5,333 nt of DNA from Candidatus Tayloriibacteriota bacterium (lineage in GTDB: Bacteria; Patescibacteriota; Minisyncoccia; Phycocordibacterales; JARIHA01). The position numbers and the translations under genes are program-made. The DNA lies in NCBI GenBank assembly GCA_029288475.1, contig JARIHA010000031.1, positions 1 through 5,333 of the forward strand, in the 5' to 3' direction. This document shows, one piece after another, positions 1 through 3,450 of the stretch. The notes below the pieces were generated by a model. It was not told the origin of the DNA, ran no database searches, and saw only the letters and a program-made list of their open reading frames with translations. How positions within the stretch are numbered: the stretch's first letter is position 1; the number at the start of each line of letters is the position of its first letter.

Positions 1-39
1 GTCCCAAGCTAAGAGTGAGGACTTCGAAAGTGTTTTTCT
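1..39 (+). terminator. 3' half of a terminator-like hairpin cut by the window edge
   Basis: Bases 1-4 (gtcc) pair with 19-22 (ggac) around a 14-nt loop at 5-18, CAAGCTAAGAGTGA. The right arm continues as ttcgaaagtg (23-32) and then five T (33-37). The matching left arm would lie just outside the window. The loop is identical to that of the hairpin at 873-950 read on the minus strand, and both right arms contain GAAAG before a T run. I infer a plus-strand intrinsic terminator of an unseen gene to the left. The missing left arm is a prediction and cannot be seen here. Confidence 0.5.
3..20 (+). repeat. 18-bp inverted repeat, left copy
   Basis: Bases 3-20 are the exact reverse complement of bases 903-920. 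The repeat covers the whole 14-nt hairpin loop plus two bases of stem on each side. Outside it the two hairpins diverge, so the conserved part is the loop and not the stem. The two copies bracket the AT-rich island. Confidence 0.85.
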
Positions 40-131
40 AACTCGCTCTATTGCTATTAGTAAGCAAATAAACTGTAACAATTAAGACCGCAGAAAAAAG
101 AGATTTTTTCCTGTGCCTTCTGTTTAGTTTT

Positions 132-140
132 TGTTATAAT
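132..140 (+). promoter_or_regulatory. Extended -10 promoter of the 148-441 reading frame
   Basis: The sequence TGTTATAAT gives a perfect TATAAT at 135-140 preceded by the extended -10 TG at 132-133. No convincing -35 lies 17 bases upstream (tgtgcc), as is often the case with extended -10 promoters. Seven T-rich bases separate the box from the ATG at 148. Transcription would start at or next to the A of the start codon, giving a leaderless mRNA. Confidence 0.6.
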
Positions 141-147
141 CTTTTTT

Positions 148-441
148 ATGAATAAAAGTTCGGTTAAAATAGTTTTGATTATTGTTGTTATCACTACGGT
201 AGTATTGCTTTCGAAATGGAGTGATCTATGGGAAGCTTTTTCGTCGAATATAATCGTTTTGGAGATGTTATTACCTTTTGTCTTCCTTTTTGTTATTTTA
301 GGGATATTTTCAGCCGTTAAACCGGGACATTTCTTATCTGTTAAGGTAGACAATCTCTTAACAACTACGAGTATAATACTCGCAGTACTTTTCGAATATT
401 TAGTTCATATCATGAAGATCAAGCAAAGTACATTGCGTTAG
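148..441 (+). CDS. Hypothetical small membrane protein, 97 aa
   Basis: I do not recognise this protein. Its 97 residues contain three hydrophobic stretches, at roughly residues 6-23, 35-58 and 70-90. The first follows MNKSSVK, and a short basic tail (MKIKQSTLR) ends the protein, so a three-helix inner-membrane protein is likely. The ATG at 148 is supported by the extended -10 box 7 bases upstream; there is no Shine-Dalgarno. The stop is TAG at 439-441. The frame then stays open through 13 codons into the next reading frame at 481, so this may be the N-terminal membrane part of one larger protein broken by an amber codon. The region is much richer in A+T than thrS or dnaE, which fits an orphan or acquired gene. 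The overlapping minus-strand frame at 57-353 is probably a shadow. Confidence 0.6.
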   Translation: MNKSSVKIVLIIVVITTVVLLSKWSDLWEAFSSNIIVLEMLLPFVFLFVILGIFSAVKPGHFLSVKVDNLLTTTSIILAVLFEYLVHIMKIKQSTLR

Positions 442-480
442 AATCTGTTAACAAGGCTAAATTGTGACTTAGCTTTATCT

Positions 481-843
481 ATGATTTCAACATTACAACT
501 TGAAAATTCGACCCAAGCTATTAGAGGAAATTTTTATACTGATTTTTATAAACAAAATTTAGGATTTATTTATCAAAAGAGTTCTATGACATTAGGTAAA
601 GGAGATTTATATTCTCAAGCTTCAGTAAATATGGATATTTCAAATCAAATACTTGGTGATGTTATAAGGACAAGCACGAGTGTTCCAGCTAATAGTGATG
701 AGTATATTAGGTATGGGGCATCTGTTGTTTTTTTAAACAACAAATTGCTTCCATTTTTAAATTCTATTAATGATAATTTTTGCAAAAACCTAAGCCAGGA
801 CGAATTTCCTAGTGTAAAGCGAGATGTAATGAAATTTTTGTAG
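481..843 (+). CDS. Hypothetical protein, 120 aa; possible C-terminal half of a split gene
   Basis: I do not recognise this protein. It is 120 residues long with no membrane segment or signal peptide. It is polar, Ser/Asn-rich and probably mostly helical, with one Cys and no catalytic motif I can name. The ATG at 481 has no Shine-Dalgarno (cttagctttatct precedes it) and no clear promoter, so independent translation is poorly supported. It lies in the same frame as the 148-441 gene, and codons 442-480 contain no stop, so removing the TAG at 439 would give one protein of about 231 residues: three membrane helices followed by this soluble domain. It ends in TAG, 30 bases before a strong terminator hairpin. 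The sequence is very AT-rich (12 G or C in bases 541-600). Alternatives are a separate orphan gene or a pseudogene fragment. Confidence 0.5.
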   Translation: MISTLQLENSTQAIRGNFYTDFYKQNLGFIYQKSSMTLGKGDLYSQASVNMDISNQILGDVIRTSTSVPANSDEYIRYGASVVFLNNKLLPFLNSINDNFCKNLSQDEFPSVKRDVMKFL

Positions 844-872
844 TTTAAATCATTTAGTAACAGTAGAAAATG

Positions 873-950
873 AAGGTATAGAAAAAAGTCTCTTTCTTGA
901 CCCCTCACTCTTAGCTTGGGGGTCGGGAAAGAGACTTTTTTCTATGCCTT
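873..950. terminator. Long bidirectional terminator hairpin between convergent genes
   Basis: Arms 873-904 and 919-950 pair over 32 positions, with only three G-U wobbles in the plus-strand RNA (877 with 946, 897 with 926, 898 with 925) and no mismatch. The loop is 14 nt (905-918). The GC-bearing core (888-904 with 919-935) is followed by six T on the plus strand (936-941) and, read on the minus strand, by six T opposite 882-887. It can therefore stop transcription from both sides. It sits 30 bases after the 481-843 frame and 25 bases after the thrS stop. On the thrS strand the loop reads CAAGCTAAGAGTGA, identical to the loop of the hairpin at the left window edge. Confidence 0.88.
903..920 (-). 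repeat. 18-bp inverted repeat, right copy
   Basis: This is the exact reverse complement of bases 3-20. It forms the loop and the top two stem pairs of the hairpin at 873-950. Relative to transcription, the conserved loop reads the same way for thrS here and for a rightward transcript entering from the left edge. That favours a conserved terminator loop over a transposon end, although both remain possible. Confidence 0.85.
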
Positions 951-974
951 TTTTATGTATGCTTTCTTGCTTTG

Positions 975-2747
975 CTACTTCTTCTCAGTAATTTCAGCAA
1001 CCAATTTTCTTAGTAATTCATCGGGAGCGATTTGTCCTAATTGGCCGTGGTCTCTGCTTTCAAGGGTTACTTTGTTTGCTTCTATTTCCTTATCACCGAT
1101 GACGATCATGTAAGGAACCTTATCATTCTTGGCACGGCGGATTTTTTTACCTAAGTTTTCATCTGCATCATCGAGGTGAACTCTAATGTCAGCCATTTTT
1201 AGAATGTCATAAATTCTCTTTGCAAATTCTTGATGTTTTTCCATGATAGGAATAAGGGATACTTGCACAGGAGCGAGCCAAAGAGGGAAACTACCATTGA
1301 AGTGTTCAATGAGTACACTTAGGAAACGCTCAATGGAACCCATGATGGCACAATGGATCATGACGATCTGCTCTCGTTCGCCCTTTTCATTGGTACACGT
1401 GAGGTCGAAGTTCTTTGGTAAATTGAAATCGAGCTGGATGGTTGCCACTTGCAACGTTCTTCCGAGAGAGTCTGTAGTGATGAAGTCGATCTTCGGGCCG
1501 TAAAGGGCTGCTTCTCCTTTGCCGTCGATATATTCAGTGATGCCTCTTTTGTTGATGATAGAAAGAAGCTGGTCTTCGGCGCTTTTCCATATTTCAGGCG
1601 TTCCGAGGTATTTTTCAAAATGCTCAGGATCATGACGCGACAAACGAATCTTCAAATTGAAGCCGAAAGTTTTGTAGAACGTATCAATGATGTCCCATAC
1701 GGCAAACATTTCCTCTTCGATCTGGTTTTTCCTACAGAATACGTGTGCATCGTCTTGGGTAATAGAAAGCACGCGAGAGAGCCCAGAAAGCTCCCCAGAT
1801 TGCTCGTCTCGGTAAACCATCGTTGTCTCACAATAGCGCTGAGGCATTTCACGATAACTCTTCGGTGCAGCTGCATAAATCTGAGTGTGATGAGGGCAGT
1901 TCATCGGCTTCATTGCATAGAGATGATTTTCTCGTGTTTTTATCTTAAGAAGTTCATCGGCAAACTTGCTCCAATGTCCGGAGGTTTCGTAAAGCTCTTT
2001 TTTTGTAATATGCGGGATGGCTACTTTTTGGTACCCCTTTTCTTTTCGTAATTTCCAAACGTAATCGTTAAGAAGTTCACGAATGATCGTTCCTTTTGGT
2101 GTCCAAAGGGGAAGTCCTGCTCCTACTAGATCTGAGAACACGAAAAGTCCTTGTTCTTTTCCGATCTTTCTGTGGTCTCGCTTTTTTGCTTCCTCCTGCA
2201 TTTTTACATATGCCTCAAGTTCTTCTTTTGTTGAAAAAGCCAAGCCATAAATGCGGCTGAGGGATTTATTTTTCTCGTCGCCTTTCCAGTACGCTCCAGC
2301 AACTCTGCTGAGGCTGAATGAATGAGGGTCAATTTCCTTTGAAGGATGTTCTATGTGGCCACCTCGGCAGAGATCGGTAAATTTTCCACAGGTATAAAGA
2401 GTGATTTTTTCTCCTCGGGAAATAATATCGCTGATAAGCTCAAGCTTGTAAGGATTGTCTTTGAAGAATTCATGCGCCTCTTTCTCAGATACTTCCTTGT
2501 GTGTAAATTCTGACCAGGTCTTGAGTAACTCGCGCATTCTTTTTTCTATGCGAGGAAAATCTTTTTCGGAAACAGGAGTGGTAAAGTCAAAGTCATAATA
2601 GAAACCATTGTCTATGGCTGGCCCTACGGTGTTTTTGGTATCAGGCCAAAATTCAAGCACTGCCGCGGCTAAGAGATGGGCAAGGGTATGGCGTAGGTGA
2701 GCCAATTTTTCTGCTTTATCCTTTTCTGTTTGTTGTGTTGGGTTCAT
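975..2747 (-). CDS. thrS: Threonyl-tRNA synthetase without TGS domain
   Basis: This cytoplasmic class II synthetase charges tRNA-Thr with threonine using ATP. Residue numbers count from the upstream TTG at 2753. The order is editing domain about 16-185 (H22 and H26 in HTLAH, C129 and H133 in CRGGH), catalytic core about 215-485, and anticodon-binding domain about 490-592. The zinc ligands that hold threonine are present: C286 (MNCPHH), H337 (DDAHVFC) and H467 (MIHCAIMGS). Motif 2 is seen in VYRDEQSGELSGLSRV and motif 3 in GSIERF. At about 590 residues it is shorter than the 642 of E. coli because the N-terminal TGS domain is absent. I prefer the ATG at 2747 over the TTG at 2753, because a -10 box ends 7 bases before that ATG. 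There is no Shine-Dalgarno. The stop is TAG, followed by the terminator at 873-950. One oddity is that the Arg after the motif 3 His in E. coli (HRAI) is Cys here. The other open frames inside this gene are shadows. Confidence 0.97.
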   Translation of the reverse strand: MNPTQQTEKDKAEKLAHLRHTLAHLLAAAVLEFWPDTKNTVGPAIDNGFYYDFDFTTPVSEKDFPRIEKRMRELLKTWSEFTHKEVSEKEAHEFFKDNPYKLELISDIISRGEKITLYTCGKFTDLCRGGHIEHPSKEIDPHSFSLSRVAGAYWKGDEKNKSLSRIYGLAFSTKEELEAYVKMQEEAKKRDHRKIGKEQGLFVFSDLVGAGLPLWTPKGTIIRELLNDYVWKLRKEKGYQKVAIPHITKKELYETSGHWSKFADELLKIKTRENHLYAMKPMNCPHHTQIYAAAPKSYREMPQRYCETTMVYRDEQSGELSGLSRVLSITQDDAHVFCRKNQIEEEMFAVWDIIDTFYKTFGFNLKIRLSRHDPEHFEKYLGTPEIWKSAEDQLLSIINKRGITEYIDGKGEAALYGPKIDFITTDSLGRTLQVATIQLDFNLPKNFDLTCTNEKGEREQIVMIHCAIMGSIERFLSVLIEHFNGSFPLWLAPVQVSLIPIMEKHQEFAKRIYDILKMADIRVHLDDADENLGKKIRRAKNDKVPYMIVIGDKEIEANKVTLESRDHGQLGQIAPDELLRKLVAEITEKK

Positions 2748-2753
2748 GGGCAA

Positions 2754-2782
2754 ATGATAGCAGTTTTGGCGTTTTTGGGCAA
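2754..2782 (-). promoter_or_regulatory. Probable thrS promoter giving a leaderless mRNA
   Basis: On the minus strand TTGCCC (2782-2777, 4 of 6 to consensus) is followed by a 17-base spacer and TATCAT (2759-2754, 5 of 6). Exactly six bases then precede the ATG at 2747, so the expected start site is the A of the start codon. The -35 overlaps the end of the T run of the terminator at 2781-2811, so thrS transcription would begin where the upstream transcript stops. This spacing supports the ATG as the true start. Confidence 0.55.
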
Positions 2783-2811
2783 AAAAAGCGGCGAACGCAA
2801 GTGTTCGCCGC
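2781..2811 (-). terminator. Intrinsic terminator upstream of thrS
   Basis: Read on the minus strand, a perfect 9-bp GC-rich stem (2811-2803 with 2796-2788, gcggcgaac paired with gttcgccgc) encloses a 6-nt loop and is followed by seven T (2787-2781). This is a textbook intrinsic terminator. It lies only about 34 bases before the thrS ATG, so it ends an upstream transcript or acts as an attenuator for thrS. On the plus strand the T run is missing, so it works in one direction. Confidence 0.88.
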
Positions 2812-2891
2812 AGTGTTCTTTAAAGTAGCTTTTTTTACAAGTCGCGAGAGGATCGCTGAAGCACTACCATAAAGAACTGTTGTGGTACTAC
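2781..2891 (-). ncRNA. Candidate small RNA (or thrS leader), about 110 nt
   Basis: It is bounded by a good promoter (2898-2926) and a strong terminator (2781-2811), with the start expected near 2891. Between them, minus-strand bases 2877-2864 pair with 2828-2815 (gttctttatggtag with ctactttaaagaac, one mismatch and one wobble). The helix can extend three more pairs after a 2-nt bulge. It holds an inner hairpin (gcga with tcgc, loop tcctc in RNA sense) and a single-stranded CTTGTAA segment. The terminator follows almost directly. The only ORF inside is 11 codons (ATGGTAGTG to TAA). I recognise no RNA family. It may be a free small RNA or a leader whose hairpin attenuates thrS; no T-box signature is visible. 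Confidence 0.5.
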
Positions 2892-2897
2892 AAATTA

Positions 2898-2926
2898 AGT
2901 GTAGGGGTTTGGCTGCTTTCTGTCAA
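2898..2926 (-). promoter_or_regulatory. Sigma-70-like promoter of the 110-nt RNA
   Basis: On the minus strand a perfect TTGACA (2926-2921) is followed by a 17-base spacer and TACACT (2903-2898, 4 of 6). It lies just after the terminator at 2940-2973 and points toward the RNA candidate and thrS. The expected start is near 2891. Confidence 0.65.
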
Positions 2927-2939
2927 CTAAAAAGGCAAT

Positions 2940-2973
2940 AAAAAAGCCGGACGTCTCGGGGGAGACGGCCGGC
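2940..2973 (-). terminator. Intrinsic terminator, middle of the dnaE-thrS gap
   Basis: On the minus strand gccgg (2973-2969) pairs with ccggc (2950-2946), and cgtctc (2967-2962) with gagacg (2957-2952). One C-T mismatch (2968 with 2951) separates the helices, and the loop is CCCC. Six T follow (2945-2940). It is a strong one-directional terminator of whatever is transcribed leftward from the 2974-3130 stretch. Confidence 0.87.
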
Positions 2974-3121
2974 AATGACGAGAAGGGTTTACAAGGGCAG
3001 TGCGAGTGGTTTTTTTGGGATACCACATCTTCCGGAGGACATTTAAACCTCGGGCATTTGAAGTTGCCGTTGCGCTGAACATAGCGGAGTCATTAGGACC
3101 GAATGTGTCAATCCCTGCTCA
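2940..3121 (-). ncRNA. Candidate small RNA with weakly supported 5' end
   Basis: This stretch lies between two terminators and ends in the one at 2940-2973. Its best promoter is only a -10 box, TATTAT (3132-3127, 5 of 6), with TG directly before it and no -35, so the 5' end near 3120 is uncertain. An exact TTGACA at 3112-3107 has no -10 box at normal distance. Local folds in RNA sense include gtggt with accac (loop atcccaaaaaa) and ccgagg with cct-c-cgg with one bulge. The longest frame (51 codons from 3082 to 2927) runs through the terminator and looks spurious. It may be a small RNA, or 3' trailer sequence of transcription from further upstream. No family was recognised. Confidence 0.33.
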
Positions 3122-3167
3122 TTCGAATAATACACTAGCGTAATTTACTTTTTTTGTCCAATAAAAT

Positions 3168-3199
3168 AAAAAAACCGGCAAGCTTTGGGGCCTGCCGGT
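3168..3199 (-). terminator. Intrinsic terminator nearest to dnaE
   Basis: On the minus strand accggca (3199-3193) pairs with tgccggt (3180-3174) around a 12-nt loop (ggccccaaagct), followed by six T (3173-3168) and then more AT-rich sequence. The reverse direction lacks a T run. It can end both the transcript from the promoter at 3405-3433 and readthrough from dnaE. Confidence 0.85.
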
Positions 3200-3398
3200 A
3201 GTTGCTGTTTCTCAGTAATAACCTTTAGTTAACCACATTGCGCGGCTTTATCCGAATTGGGAGGGTGTTGGATCGAGAACTATTGGTTAGACGAGGTTCT
3301 TTGTTCAAAGTACTCCTCTTGAGACGTAAACTGCAGGGAGAAAGCCGACAAAAGCAAACTCTTGCAGAAAGGGTAGCGCCCTTATTTATGAATCACCG
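3168..3398 (-). ncRNA. Candidate small RNA of about 230 nt downstream of dnaE
   Basis: A strong promoter (3405-3433) and the terminator at 3168-3199 define the ends. The interior folds locally in RNA sense: aaggg with ccctt (loop cgcta), ctgca with tgcag around a 27-nt loop, and gagg-cttt with aaag-cctc. The end segments gctg and cagc could pair. It contains one 27-codon frame (TTG at 3308 to TAA at 3225) preceded by GAGGAG, so a tiny peptide gene cannot be excluded. I see no hallmark of tmRNA, RNase P RNA or SRP RNA. It could also simply be the dnaE 3' UTR with an internal start. Confidence 0.42.
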
Positions 3399-3404
3399 CT
3401 CAGC

Positions 3405-3433
3405 ATAGTAATTGAATATACTAAAACTGTCAA
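3405..3433 (-). promoter_or_regulatory. Sigma-70-like promoter just after dnaE
   Basis: On the minus strand a perfect TTGACA (3433-3428), a 17-base AT-rich spacer and TACTAT (3410-3405, 4 of 6) give a near-ideal promoter. It starts 18 bases after the dnaE stop and points away from dnaE into the gap. The expected start is near 3398. Confidence 0.68.
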
Positions 3434-3450
3434 CCTAGTTTCATTTTAGT

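Noticed and set aside
93..110. Hairpin gaaaaaa-gaga-ttttttc as a terminator.
   Set aside because: The stem is almost entirely A-T and is not followed by a separate T run after a GC-rich stem. It is probably chance in AT-rich sequence.
57..353. A 98-codon minus-strand frame opposite the 148-441 gene.
   Set aside because: Its product is low in complexity, mirrors the hydrophobic plus-strand gene and has no promoter or ribosome site, whereas the plus-strand frame has an extended -10 box.
439..441. TAG reassigned as a sense codon in this organism.
   Set aside because: thrS itself ends with TAG at the expected C-terminus, and the 481-843 frame also ends in TAG. Nothing in thrS or dnaE needs a recoded stop, and no in-frame TGA suggests the UGA-Gly code of some CPR groups.
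1449..2051. A 200-codon plus-strand frame inside thrS, and similar frames opposite dnaE.
   Set aside because: They lie opposite well-conserved coding sequence and their products resemble no protein family, so they are antisense shadows.
2748..2930. T-box riboswitch upstream of thrS.
   Set aside because: No AGGGTGGNACCGCG-like T-box or specifier-loop pattern is present on the minus strand.
2927..3082. A 51-codon minus-strand frame (MFSATATSN...) with several Thr codons, as a possible thrS leader peptide.
   Set aside because: It reads straight through the strong terminator at 2940-2973, has no ribosome site, and ends in a Pro/Arg-rich stretch that is just the hairpin sequence translated.
3107..3112. 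A perfect minus-strand TTGACA as the -35 of a third promoter.
   Set aside because: At 16-18 bases downstream the hexamers are ctccgc, tccgct and ccgcta, none resembling TATAAT. The nearest candidate, TATGTT, is 22 bases away.
2748..3450. tRNA, tmRNA, RNase P RNA or CRISPR array in the gap.
   Set aside because: There is no T-arm consensus with matching acceptor arms, no family hallmark sequences, and no regularly spaced direct repeats.
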